Positions 1-8,892 of a stretch of 64,000 bases of DNA are shown here, piece by piece. The DNA is from UBA6163 sp031411655 (GTDB lineage Bacteria; Planctomycetota; Planctomycetia; Pirellulales; Pirellulaceae), in contig JANOBM010000096.1 of assembly GCA_031411655.1 (NCBI GenBank), positions 1-64,000 of the forward strand, written 5' to 3'. The first letter of the stretch is position 1. The number at the start of each line of letters is the position of its first letter. The notes beneath the pieces were generated by a model. That model saw nothing but the letters and a program-made list of their open reading frames with translations, had not been told where the DNA came from and did not search any database. The translations under genes and the position numbers were made by a program.

Positions 1-393
1 GGTTGCTCCCGTCGTGAAGTTGGTCGTAATCGTGTATCCGGTCGACACCGTCGCTGGCTGGAGCACCAAATTCCCATTCCCTGTGTTCTTGATCGTGAAC
101 GTCTTTGAAATGCCAACCGCATTCTGCACCACCGAGCCAAAGTCAAAGGGGATAGACGTGCCATCCACGATGTCTGTCGTTCCCTGCAATACTTGAATCT
201 CTGGCGCGGTCACCATACCGCTCACCGTGGCGGCGCCCACCGGTAGCAACGCGGTACCCATGCTGTTGATGGTCGACGTCTTGGTTACGCCCTCGCCGCT
301 GAGTAGGCAGCGGTCTTCTAGAAGCTCCATCACCAAATGTCTGCGACGGCTGTGGAGAAAACGCCCATCAAGCGAACCGTTGGCGTACCGCAT
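1..393 (-). CDS. Secreted surface protein, N-terminal part (planctomycete extracellular motif, choice-of-anchor-like repeat)
   Basis: The minus strand is open from an ATG at 393 to the window edge, giving 131 codons, so the C-terminus is missing. Residues about 15-32 hold a basic stretch (RRRH) followed by MELLEDRCLLS. This is the arrangement of the planctomycete extracellular N-terminal motif (Planc_extracel type) found on very large surface or secreted proteins. From about residue 85 the sequence reads VVQNAVGISKTFTIKNTGNG, the signature of choice-of-anchor D / HYDIN-like beta-sandwich repeats. An in-frame stop lies 13 codons before the ATG, so the start cannot lie far upstream. Export to the cell surface and an adhesive or structural role are inferred. 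Confidence 0.75.
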   Translation of the reverse strand, partial: MRYANGSLDGRFLHSRRRHLVMELLEDRCLLSGEGVTKTSTINSMGTALLPVGAATVSGMVTAPEIQVLQGTTDIVDGTSIPFDFGSVVQNAVGISKTFTIKNTGNGNLVLQPATVSTGYTITTNFTTGAT

Positions 394-1159
394 TGTGATC
401 TCGCTGGTAAACGTTGCGTTCCAACTTTAACCTCAACCCTTCAATGCTAATGCCGCAGCGGGGCAACGTCAAATATTGGCACGGGGTACAAATCGCTTCA
501 CGTGGGGTTCGACTTGGGATCCCCCTCGTATCGACCCTGATAAAGTTCCTTCTTTAAGTAGCCGATCAACGAATTGCGGTAAAAGAAACGATTTTTAGAG
601 CTCGTGACCGGTTCGATTTCCTATTCTGATTGTGCCGCTTTTACGAGATTCTGCTTAACAGTCTATCCATGGCGGCTAGCGAAACCTTTGCTTTCCTGCC
701 TAAGTCCGACGTAATCGAAGGAGCGAGTAAAAGGTGGGCGACGCCGTTTCTTGAATGTACACGGAGTTACACCGGAGCAGGGCGACGGGTTCTGGACGGA
801 GTGAGGCTCGTTCTCCTCGCGGGCGAGTCGATGTCACATTCGTTTGATCTGATCTAAGAACAAAACCGGCTTGACGGTTAACCTTGGGGACCTGAGCTGT
901 AGGGGCATACTCGGTAGCGGTTCTGTGCGAGCGTAGCGAGTGGCGAATGAGCGTATCGAAATGAGAGTGTTTTTTCGACTTCCGCAGGCAGGGCGGCACG
1001 ATGTCGCCCTACGAAGACAGCAGGAGCTAGGCTCTTTCTGGGACACGGAAAATGGGACGGACTCGGGAAATCTCACGGGGGTAGTATTGCGTATTTAATC
1101 CCCGCCGCATTTTCCATTTTCTTCCCTGGGGTCTTCGCCGGCTGACGATCAGACCCCAG
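394..1159. other. Non-coding stretch upstream of the surface protein
   Basis: No convincing gene is visible on either strand; the overlapping open frames lack recognisable domains and start signals. The stretch probably contains the promoter of the minus-strand surface protein, but no clear -35/-10 pair could be picked. It ends in a hairpin next to the IS66 relic. The interval from 1444 to 1715, beyond the relic, is also empty. Confidence 0.5.
1126..1159. repeat. 9-bp perfect inverted repeat beside the IS66 relic
   Basis: CTGGGGTCT at 1126-1134 is the exact reverse complement of AGACCCCAG at 1151-1159, with a 16-nt loop. The right arm touches the first recognisable codon of the transposase relic. 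It could be a leftover of an insertion or deletion event, or a small extragenic palindrome. It is not a normal rho-independent terminator, since no T-run follows. Confidence 0.5.
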
Positions 1160-1443
1160 TATTGGTTGTTCATTGGATCGGCAGCAGCGGGCAAAGTGGC
1201 GGCGATGATGTACAGGTTGATCGCCTCGGCCTCGCGTCACGATGTCGACCTGGGGGCTTGCGTAGACGATGTGTTGCGTCAGCTTGCCAGCGGCCGGAGC
1301 GACCTCGAGCCGTTACTACCGGACAGCTGGCTGTGGCTCATCCCAATTCGATTCGCACCTGCCAGCAACTCGAAGACGCAGCCCGCGCGCCAACAATCAA
1401 ACAGCGCCGCGCCCGCCGCCGCAAGCTTCGCTCCCGCTACTAG
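1160..1443 (+). pseudogene. IS66-family transposase, C-terminal relic (frameshifted)
   Basis: Reading from 1160 gives YWLFIGSAAAGKVAAMMYRL and then DVLRQLASGRSDLEPLLPDSW. This matches the conserved C-terminal end of IS66 TnpC transposases (W-LFAGS...GAERAA..YSLI...DVL.R....-ELLP..W). After about 1330 the similarity continues in the other frame, as AHPNSIRTCQQLEDAARAP followed by a basic tail and a stop at 1441-1443. One frameshift therefore separates the two halves. The catalytic domain, the N-terminus and the accessory genes tnpA and tnpB are absent, so the copy is dead. The family assignment rests on this C-terminal block only. Confidence 0.7.
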
Positions 1444-1715
1444 GCGCGCCGAACGCTTACCGAATTCCTGGAAGGTGCATGCATACGTGAGTTCGCGTAT
1501 CTGCCATGTCAAGGTGAATGGGATCCATTGGGAATGCCAATTATCCGAAACGACCACCGGGCCTTTGGTTGCAGCGAATCGAGATTCGGTAAACATTGGG
1601 TGACAAACGAGAAGGTTTATTTTTGTCGAACGTAGCCACAGCGCACGCGACCGACGGTATCGCGAGATTTGTTCATCTGTGACGGCGAAGGGACCACACC
1701 CGAAGGTTATACGGG

Positions 1716-2432
1716 TCAATGGTGCTTGCGTCTTTCTAGCAGGTGACTTGGCAAGGCCATCAGGTCCACAGCAATGTCTGCCAAGATGGCGCGTCCCTTG
1801 GTAAGCCACGCCGCTGCAAACGCCCAAACCGCGATCCATTCCCCCCAGAACAGAAGATTAAATTGGTTTGATGCGTTCACCCACTCCGCTGGAATCAGAA
1901 AGAGATAAATTCCCATGGTGACCACGCTGAGTAAAATCACGACGCCACTGGCTCGATAGATGAAATTGCGTTGTGCTTCGTGCGGGGCGACCTCGTATTT
2001 TTCCTGCTTGACACTTGGGAAATGATAAAGCGAGTAGAAAGCCAACGTTAAGAAAAAAGCTCCACCGCTCAACGTGTGTAAATATCCCGTAATCGAGCTC
2101 TGGTTCAGCGGCTCGCTGTTTGCGTCCAGTGGACAGAGCGCGACACCCAGCGCCGACACGCAGCCGATGTTCGCGGTCCAACTTTCGATCCAGTCGTAAC
2201 CTCGATAGCAGAATAGGAAAATGCCAATCGCGCACATGGCTCCGACGAAGACATCGCGAAGGTGCGTGTGATAGTAGCTACTCATATTGTCTTGTATTTC
2301 AATACCAAAAACGAACCATCCCACCGGTCCAAGAAGGATCGGCAAGAACAAGCCGATGAGTCCGATTGCGCGCCGTATTCCCAGATAGGAAACGACGAGA
2401 GTGCGTGTGCTTTCGGATACTCGTTCGTTCAT
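1716..2432 (-). CDS. Six- to seven-span integral membrane protein with SSYYHT-RDVFVG motif
   Basis: The 238-residue protein has about six hydrophobic helices: near residues 20-43, 58-80, 88-108, 122-140, 160-182 and 196-216. Between the first two lies SSYYHTHLRDVFVGAMC, a conserved segment in a family of small uncharacterised bacterial membrane proteins, loosely DUF998-like. I favour the ATG at 2432, since the frame can only be extended to a TTG at 2456. No catalytic motif is visible and the function is unknown. The next gene downstream of its start (2667-3065) is also a small membrane protein on the same strand, 234 bp away, so a shared operon is uncertain. Confidence 0.65.
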   Translation of the reverse strand: MNERVSESTRTLVVSYLGIRRAIGLIGLFLPILLGPVGWFVFGIEIQDNMSSYYHTHLRDVFVGAMCAIGIFLFCYRGYDWIESWTANIGCVSALGVALCPLDANSEPLNQSSITGYLHTLSGGAFFLTLAFYSLYHFPSVKQEKYEVAPHEAQRNFIYRASGVVILLSVVTMGIYLFLIPAEWVNASNQFNLLFWGEWIAVWAFAAAWLTKGRAILADIAVDLMALPSHLLERRKHH

Positions 2433-2666
2433 AACCACCGTTTGATGCCAATCCAAGGTGACGCAAATGACGCAGGTCGCGATCGGGAAACTGCATATGA
2501 CTGTCTACACTCTCTTCGTTACCTGTGCAACCAACACGCGTCTCCGATCATCGACGATCTTTACGCCAACGACATTATCTGCTGGCCTTGCGGGATCGCC
2601 TTCGGCTCCTTTTTATCTCCTGAAGTTCGCCTCACCCGTGCTCATCAATAGGCGACGATGTTGTGG

Positions 2667-3065
2667 TTAAAGCGGTACGAAAGATCGTCGTTTTTTGACC
2701 ATTACCCGCCAGCGATGAAAGCCAATGACCAGCGTGAATGCGGCTGCACAGCCGTAGAAATTATTTCCACGGTGGAGATTCAAAAGTAGTTCCGTCTCGC
2801 CGGTTGCAACGTAGCCGAACAGCCTCGCCACTTCATAAAGACTCCCTTCAATGATGACGTCAAGGACGACAAGCGTATGGAAGCCGAGATCCGCTAGGTC
2901 GACGAAATATTGACGTTTGCAGGCCCAGAGCAAGCCGGCGACCATTATTGACGCCGATACTAATCCGCCGATCAGAAAACAGGCTCGCGATGGGAGTTGC
3001 TGCCAAAGCAGAAACGTCGCTAGATAGGTTGGGATCAAGAAGAGGCTAAAACTCCAATCTTTCAT
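2667..3065 (-). CDS. Small four-span membrane protein, unknown
   Basis: This is a 132-residue protein with four hydrophobic segments, at about residues 5-22, 30-48, 60-76 and 104-120. It has a basic C-terminus (KKRRS) that probably sits in the cytoplasm. There is no recognisable motif. AGAAAG lies before the ATG and may serve as a weak ribosome site. Codon use and the clean alternation of hydrophobic helices argue that it is real. Confidence 0.5.
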   Translation of the reverse strand: MKDWSFSLFLIPTYLATFLLWQQLPSRACFLIGGLVSASIMVAGLLWACKRQYFVDLADLGFHTLVVLDVIIEGSLYEVARLFGYVATGETELLLNLHRGNNFYGCAAAFTLVIGFHRWRVMVKKRRSFVPL

Positions 3066-3581
3066 CGAATCAACTTTCTATTGATTGGTCTGGAGCATTC
3101 CGATGATTCATGGCTACTGACCGTTTCCAATTTCTGCGTGCTGACGCCGTGCGATGTGAGATTGATCGTATCTTCTGGAGAAGTTCAGCGACAGCCAGTC
3201 TGTGAACCTCACGCCGGATAGTGAGCGTGTTCAAATCCGTTTGGTCGATGCGGCTTCCGGCAGCGCGGTTCTGCAAGCGTTTACGTGATTGGAGTTTTGT
3301 GTTTCGTAAACGGGTTTTAGAAGAACATCGATCGAAGTAGCTCAGTGGGTTGAGTATCAAGTAAATCACCTGACTTTGGCGGAACGCGAACGCCAAGCGC
3401 AAGGCCACTGACGTCGTGCAATCATTCCGATCAAACTTCTGCTGGTTATTTGAGGGACGATACGTCGATGGGCTCCATTCCAGTTTGCTCGCGTTCTGCA
3501 GCGATGCTGGCGATGCTGGCGATGCTGGCGATGCTTGAGAGGCCGAGTGGGGCATGCGTGAATCGTAAATCGACCTCTTGC
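3066..3581. other. Gene-poor gap with a short tandem repeat
   Basis: The stretch lies between a small membrane protein and the MazG-like gene, both on the minus strand. A 183-codon open frame crosses it on the minus strand, but it overlaps the MazG gene, is rich in Arg and Ser, and shows no domain. I treat it as non-coding. The only structure seen is the GCGATGCTG array at 3501-3536. Confidence 0.45.
3501..3536. repeat. 9-bp tandem repeat GCGATGCTG x4
   Basis: Four consecutive GCGATGCTG units are present, the last with one change (GCGATGCTT). The period is a multiple of three and the array lies just downstream of the MazG-like gene's stop. It looks like a replication-slippage tract and could vary in copy number between strains. 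Confidence 0.9.
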
Positions 3582-3950
3582 CTAACGGAGCTTGTTGTAT
3601 TTCATCGAGACACCTTTGCATTTCTCGATTGGATAGCGAAGCGCGTTAATCGAAAGCTTCTTCTCGGCTGCATCCATCAGATCGATGTTCGCAATGCTGG
3701 CGAATTGAGTGAGAAGGAGTAGCACGTCGGCCACCTCTTCACGAATCGCAGCAGCTGTCTCCGCATGGTTCATCACTGCATTGGCATCGGTGATTGCCAC
3801 CCAGCGAAAATGCTCCATCAACTCTGCTGCCTCAATCGTCAACGCCATCGAAAGGTTTTTGAGATCATGAAACTGATTCCAGTCTCGCTCTTCGGTGAAT
3901 TGTCGAATGCGATTCTTCAAATCTTGGAGCGTTGAGTTCGCTTCGTTCAT
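3582..3950 (-). CDS. MazG-like nucleotide pyrophosphohydrolase
   Basis: The 122-residue protein matches the short all-alpha NTP pyrophosphohydrolase family (MazG-like / RS21-C6 / dCTPase type). It carries the paired acidic helices that bind magnesium: EAAELMEHFRW at about residues 37-47 and EEVADVLLLL at about 71-80, spaced as in the family. N-terminal RDWNQFHDLKNLSMAL is also typical. The enzyme is expected to hydrolyse non-canonical or excess (d)NTPs to NMP and pyrophosphate in the cytoplasm, which is nucleotide-pool house-cleaning. It stands alone with no toxin or phage neighbour. Confidence 0.85.
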   Translation of the reverse strand: MNEANSTLQDLKNRIRQFTEERDWNQFHDLKNLSMALTIEAAELMEHFRWVAITDANAVMNHAETAAAIREEVADVLLLLTQFASIANIDLMDAAEKKLSINALRYPIEKCKGVSMKYNKLR

Positions 3951-4426
3951 CTTGGTATTCGAATCATGGGGTAGGTGAAGCGAAAGTCGCCTTATGTGAT
4001 CGATTTTACTTTCGTCACTTCAGACCGGCGCGGTGTTGTTTCAATCGAACAGCTTAATGCAAAGGTCCCGTTAGTTGGTTGAGCATCGAACGCTTTCCGA
4101 TTCAAAGCATCTAACGATCGCCTGTCGACTCGGGGGTCCAGGCGATCTCCCTTTTTTGCGAAGGCATGGCGAAAGGTTGGGATACGTTTTCTTAATCTTG
4201 CCAATCATACCGACCGAACGTACGGCAGGCGGCCAGGGTCTGCCGTGATGCCTAAATCATTGACAAGTTCGACAGGAAGAAAACAGGCGAAATCGGTGAT
4301 TGCCGACGACCGAGCGATGCATTGACTTTGCTACAATTTGTCGGCTGTCGCCCTGTGGCCGGAGTGTTTCGATCTTTCGGTTTGCAGAATACATGTTGCC
4401 GGTGTTCAGAGTGGTGGGGAGTATAG
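3951..4426. other. Intergenic region between divergent genes
   Basis: This divergent interval should hold promoters for the MazG-like gene on the minus strand and the zinc-ribbon gene on the plus strand. No consensus promoter with proper spacing could be identified, and the short open frames inside have no features. Confidence 0.4.
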
Positions 4427-6466
4427 ATGCCTAAGCTTTCCTGTAATTGTCCGAAATGCAAAGCCTCGCTGCAATTTGAAGCCGGTGGCAAAAAGCAACT
4501 GAAAATCGTTTGTCCCAAGTGCCAGAATCCGTTCCAAATCAAGGTTCCCAGTGTACCAGTATCGGCAGGAAACGTCGGTCAACAACCAACTGAGCAAACG
4601 CCGCAAACGCCGCAAACGTCTAACCGTCTTCCCGCAGACCTCCCTCCGAGTGAGGCTTTTTCAGATTGGCCGGCATCACCCCCACCACAAAGTTACAATC
4701 GCCCGGTAGCGAATCGACATCAGTTTCAACGTAACCAAAAAACGTCGTTCAATCTTAGGGTTCTTGTCCTTCCGGCGGTGATCACCGCTGTCTCCATCGG
4801 CGGACTCGGACTGCTTGGCGTCGCGATCATGTGGGGCAAACAATTCCTTCCTGCAGGGTCGTCCTCCACTAGTGACTTGTCGAGAGGTGGCTTGGCTTCG
4901 GCTTTGTCGGATAGCTTGTTCGCGTCGGATTCACGATCGAGTGTCGAGGCAGACCTTCAAAGCCTCCGGTCGCAGGTTGAGGACATCGGACGTTCGATTC
5001 CCAGTGGAGATCAATCGGAGACTTCTGCGAAACGACTGTTGGCCGAGTTGCCGAAGTTTGATGAGTTGTTTCGCCGTGCTTGCAAACTGCCGGCGCAAGC
5101 TAGATCGTTACAGGAATTTGCAGCGGTAAGGGCACAGGTTCGCGATGCGATCGACCGTGCTCGTAGCCAGCCCCAATCGCCCAATACAACTGCGACGAAT
5201 CTCTCATCCGTTCCAATGTTTTGGAGTGTTAAAACCAACGCGCAGCCAGACGAACTGGTGACGCAGGCAATCAATCAAATCACGTTATCGAGCCATGCCG
5301 TCAGTACGCTCATGTCCGAAGCGCTTATCGATTATCCCGATCCATTGACATACACCAGAACTGAGTTTGAGTGGTCAGACGAAGACAAGCGGGTTCTGGC
5401 GATCATTCGGCTTCGAGGTGGTTTGGAACGTGATGCTATGAATGTCCTGGCAGCAGTCGATGTGAAAGCCCCATCAACAAGTGATTTAAACAAGCTACAT
5501 GCACTCGTCGATCGGGCAGTCGGGACGGCTAAGGAACTTGCCACACTTCCCGGCAAGTCCGTGGGAGGGATGCTCGTGTTTGTCCCCAAAGGAAACCCCT
5601 ACGAACCCCAGCAGGTGTCAGCGTCGACAGGACTAAATCGTTTGCACCGACTGAAAGAGGCTGAGGCTGGCCTCCCCGCTGAGGTCAATTTTCTATTGGA
5701 AGAAGTTAAAGCGTTTGGTGAGATGACTGAAGCCATCCTGGTCGGTTCGCAAACGGGATCATCGTCGCAGTACCTCGGGACGGCAGCCACGTCATCCGAG
5801 AGATTTGAGGTATTTGTCGCGGCAGAGAGCAAGAAAAAAGAGGACGCTCGTCTGGCGGAAATCGCCCAGAAAGAAGAAGAGAAGAAGATGCTCGCCGAAT
5901 CGCAACTTCACAAACAAAAGGCCGAAGAGAAACAACGTCAGCAAGAAGAGGAACGCAAGCGAGCGTTGGAAGAACGAATGGCAAATGCTCGGTCAGGTAA
6001 CATGGGTGGGAGGCTTGGAACACGCGGTCCCGATGGCCTCAAACCGAATATCGGTCCCCGTTCGAACTCGATGGACGGCCCAACAGGTCCCGAGTCAACG
6101 ACATCACGCAATATGGGCAATAACGGACCAAACGCGGGCCCTTCGAGAGTTCCTGGAATCGGTACCGGGCCATCGGGAACGCCTCAAAATCGATTTCAAC
6201 CGCCTCCTGGTGGTCAGGGTGATCCCGCCAAGATGGTAACCATTACGGCCTCAAACGTGAAAAACTCAGGCTCAGGAGATTATGTTCACAACGCACCGAA
6301 ATGGTTGTTACAGCACTCATTGTCAGTGGAAATCTCCAACGGGAATTTGAAGATCACGTTGCAAAACTATGACAAGCCATTGGCTGACTTAGAGTCCTGC
6401 TTTCCCATGCTTGTTTTTGAAAAGATCGATGCTTCCAATCGGACCATCACGGCGAAGGAAAAGTAG
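4427..6466 (+). CDS. Zinc-ribbon membrane protein with coiled coil and Gly/Pro-rich linker
   Basis: The 679-residue protein starts with a treble CxCxxC / CxxC zinc ribbon (CNCPKC...VCPKC, residues 5-35), like the MJ0042-type ribbons common in planctomycetes and myxobacteria. A Gln/Pro-rich linker follows, then one transmembrane helix at about 109-130 and a long helical region. A charged coiled coil (K/E/Q-rich, about 465-525) leads into a Gly/Pro/Asn-rich low-complexity stretch (about 530-600) and a small beta-rich C-terminal domain. With the ribbon cytoplasmic, the bulk of the protein should be periplasmic. No enzymatic motif is seen. Its role is unknown; a scaffold or sensor is a guess. Confidence 0.75.
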   Translation: MPKLSCNCPKCKASLQFEAGGKKQLKIVCPKCQNPFQIKVPSVPVSAGNVGQQPTEQTPQTPQTSNRLPADLPPSEAFSDWPASPPPQSYNRPVANRHQFQRNQKTSFNLRVLVLPAVITAVSIGGLGLLGVAIMWGKQFLPAGSSSTSDLSRGGLASALSDSLFASDSRSSVEADLQSLRSQVEDIGRSIPSGDQSETSAKRLLAELPKFDELFRRACKLPAQARSLQEFAAVRAQVRDAIDRARSQPQSPNTTATNLSSVPMFWSVKTNAQPDELVTQAINQITLSSHAVSTLMSEALIDYPDPLTYTRTEFEWSDEDKRVLAIIRLRGGLERDAMNVLAAVDVKAPSTSDLNKLHALVDRAVGTAKELATLPGKSVGGMLVFVPKGNPYEPQQVSASTGLNRLHRLKEAEAGLPAEVNFLLEEVKAFGEMTEAILVGSQTGSSSQYLGTAATSSERFEVFVAAESKKKEDARLAEIAQKEEEKKMLAESQLHKQKAEEKQRQQEEERKRALEERMANARSGNMGGRLGTRGPDGLKPNIGPRSNSMDGPTGPESTTSRNMGNNGPNAGPSRVPGIGTGPSGTPQNRFQPPPGGQGDPAKMVTITASNVKNSGSGDYVHNAPKWLLQHSLSVEISNGNLKITLQNYDKPLADLESCFPMLVFEKIDASNRTITAKEK

Positions 6467-7318
6467 ATCGTTGAAGGGTCGTGATTGACGACGCCGCAGA
6501 AGTCTGTAGTCGGGCGGGCCTTCAAAGAAGTCCTATGGTCAGCTTCCATCATGCAGCGCACAAAGTAAATCATCCTGCGACCGACAGCACGAAAAACGAC
6601 CACGGAATCGAGCCGGCGATCGTGAGTCGGACACAAAGCAGCGAAAAGGCAAGGTCGTATACAAAAAACGATCCTGCGTCGACGATTGCTCATCGCACCG
6701 GAGATGTGCGGTAACTCGCGGTAGAGCATTTCAAAGGTTGCCCTCAAAACCGTAGAAACACACGGGGAAGTTTGCGGCAAGAGGCGTTCAATGTCGAAGA
6801 ATTCGGCCATCGATAGTCGTTCAATTGCTCCACGTCAGTCGCCGATAGCTTTCGAGCACGACGCAAACAAGACTCGAGTGTTTTTCGACGTCGCTGAAGT
6901 CGAAGCAATCGTGCTGAGAGAAAATTGGATCCGGGAATGCAATCGCATCGCGACTTGATATTGGGTTGACGGTGTATTGATCGCCACGCCCACAACCATA
7001 CGAAGCTGAGCATTATTATGTCCCGCCGCTGGGTCGCCACCGCACGATGGGAGGTCAGTTAACGACGTTGAGTGCAGGTGAATTGTTCGCCACGACACTC
7101 GCGCCGTGTCATTCAATGATTGGTTGTAAGCAATGTGATGCAGCCATGTGCTAAACTTGGATTCCGAATCCAGTCGGAACGAAGCAGTCCAAATGCCGTG
7201 AAATTAAATTGCATTTATCGCCTCTTTCAATACTCCCAATGCAGACAATGAGAAGATCGCGTTGTGCCGATTTGTGTTCGAAAATCTGTGACGGTGTACA
7301 ATGCGTCCAAGGTGTCAA
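6467..7318. other. Long intergenic gap (about 850 bp)
   Basis: No supported gene was found on either strand. Several open frames occur on the minus strand, but they are Arg/Ser-rich, overlap each other and lack homology I can recognise. TGGATTC-C-GAATCCA at 7158-7172 is a 15-bp odd palindrome that could be a regulator site for the downstream hydrolase, or chance. Confidence 0.4.
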
Positions 7319-8749
7319 ATGAATCAACAATGGTCTTATGTCGTTTTTTTCCTTACATCGGTTGTCGGTTTCCAGGGGAAGCCTGCAATGTCTGAGACGC
7401 TCAAGCTAAAGCTGCGATCCATCGAACCGGATCACAACGCGGCTCAAGGGCTACAGCGGACGGAGAAAGAAGTGGAGTGGGACCTTTCGCAAACGGCTAT
7501 TATCGTTTGCGATGTCTGGGATCTGCATCACTGCTTGAATGCAGTGAAAAGACTCGAGGAATTTGCACCGCGGTTAGATCAAGTTCTGAATGTGGCTCGA
7601 CGACGAGGCGCCGTCGTGATTCATGCCCCAAGTGATTGCATGCCAGCTTACGCGGATCATCCCGCGCGAAAACGTGCCATCAACATACAGAAAGCTGATC
7701 CGATGCCATCCGATATTGAGCATTGGTGTTCGCGGCTGGAAGGAGAGAATTCCTACCCGATTGATCAGTCCGATGGTGGCGAAGACGATGAGCCTACTGC
7801 GCACGCGGCTTGGGTCGAGACGCTTACCAGGATGGGGCGCGTTGCGGGTACACCTTGGATGAAGCAATCGAGTCTCATCACGATTGATTCTGAGCGGGAT
7901 TTCATTACCGATCGTGGCGATGAAGCTTGGAGCATTCTGGAGCAACAAGGCGTCAAGAACGTTATTTTGACTGGCGTGCATTGCAATATGTGCGTTCTTG
8001 GTCGCCCGTTTGGATTGCGGCAAATGGTACGAAACAAAAAGCATGTCGTGCTGATGCGAGATATGACCGACAGCATGTATTCACCTAAACGGTGGCCGTA
8101 CGTTGATCATTTCGTGGGCAATGACTTAGTGATCGAACATGTCGAACAATTCGTTTGCCCCACCATCACGAGCGATCAATTCCTAGGGGGAGCACCTTTT
8201 CGCTGGGCGGCGGACAAGCGAGAGTCGTCGGGCGATCTGTTGCTTCGTCCCCAGGTTCAGTTGGATCTCACCAAGCAATGGACCACTGTTGACGTTCACC
8301 ACCCCGCTGTTATCGACGCTCGCAATAAAGGTACTACTTCGGTATGGTACCGTGGCGCCCTTCGAATTCCGGAAAAGTGGCAACAAGACGGGCCGTTAGG
8401 TCTGGGACTGCCCGCCAACGACAGGTATCAAGTCTGGTTGAACGGAAAAGAACTCCACGCAAGTCCACCGGCGCCGGATGCGCCTGGTCAGGACGTCTTT
8501 CTGCTATCGACGGCAAACGCCATCGTCGATGACTACAACTTGATCGTGATCCGCTCAGCCCAGCCCTTGGAATCGTCAAAAGATGAGTTCCGGGCTCAAA
8601 TGCATTTGGGATCTCGTCGTTTCACGATCAATCACGGTTGGCAAATACGTCTTGGCGAGGACATTAATTTTTCGAACATCCCTCTTCCGGCAAAGTTCGG
8701 GATCGGCCCCGACGCGGTGTTGCGTCTTGGCCTTCCCAATGAGTTCTAG
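7319..8749 (+). CDS. Secreted isochorismatase-family cysteine hydrolase with C-terminal beta domain
   Basis: I start this at the ATG at 7319, because AAGG lies six bases upstream; an in-frame ATG at 7301 is the alternative. Residues 1-25 form a signal peptide. Residues about 55-290 match the isochorismatase / nicotinamidase fold: the catalytic Asp is in IIVCDVWD (residue 65) and the nucleophile Cys is in GVHCNMCV (residue 225). The C-terminal third (about 320-450) reads as a galactose-binding-like beta-sandwich (WYRGALRIP, YQVWLNGKEL). At about 476 aa it is more than twice the length of a plain nicotinamidase. The substrate is unknown, an amide or ester outside the cytoplasm by inference. The gene is isolated. 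Confidence 0.8.
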   Translation: MNQQWSYVVFFLTSVVGFQGKPAMSETLKLKLRSIEPDHNAAQGLQRTEKEVEWDLSQTAIIVCDVWDLHHCLNAVKRLEEFAPRLDQVLNVARRRGAVVIHAPSDCMPAYADHPARKRAINIQKADPMPSDIEHWCSRLEGENSYPIDQSDGGEDDEPTAHAAWVETLTRMGRVAGTPWMKQSSLITIDSERDFITDRGDEAWSILEQQGVKNVILTGVHCNMCVLGRPFGLRQMVRNKKHVVLMRDMTDSMYSPKRWPYVDHFVGNDLVIEHVEQFVCPTITSDQFLGGAPFRWAADKRESSGDLLLRPQVQLDLTKQWTTVDVHHPAVIDARNKGTTSVWYRGALRIPEKWQQDGPLGLGLPANDRYQVWLNGKELHASPPAPDAPGQDVFLLSTANAIVDDYNLIVIRSAQPLESSKDEFRAQMHLGSRRFTINHGWQIRLGEDINFSNIPLPAKFGIGPDAVLRLGLPNEF

Positions 8750-8892
8750 ATTGCTTCCAGGTTGAAGCCGTCGAGTTGGTTCAACCGCCCCAACAGTGCC
8801 CAAGGACGTCGAAGGAAGTCCAAGGACGTTCTTGGGGTATACATTGCAACCCGCCTGCAACCACTCGTTGGCCGCAGAATCACTCCGAACCA

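Noticed and set aside
1279..1839. 186-codon frame on the minus strand
   Set aside because: Antisense to the IS66 relic and overlapping the following membrane protein; no recognisable motif.
3070..3621. 183-codon frame on the minus strand with ASPASPASP repeat
   Set aside because: Overlaps the MazG-like gene by 40 bp, is Arg/Ser-rich, and its only feature comes from the 9-bp DNA repeat; no start signal or domain.
6367..7116. Three overlapping minus-strand frames in the long gap
   Set aside because: They overlap each other and the end of the zinc-ribbon gene, are rich in Arg and Ser and show no family.
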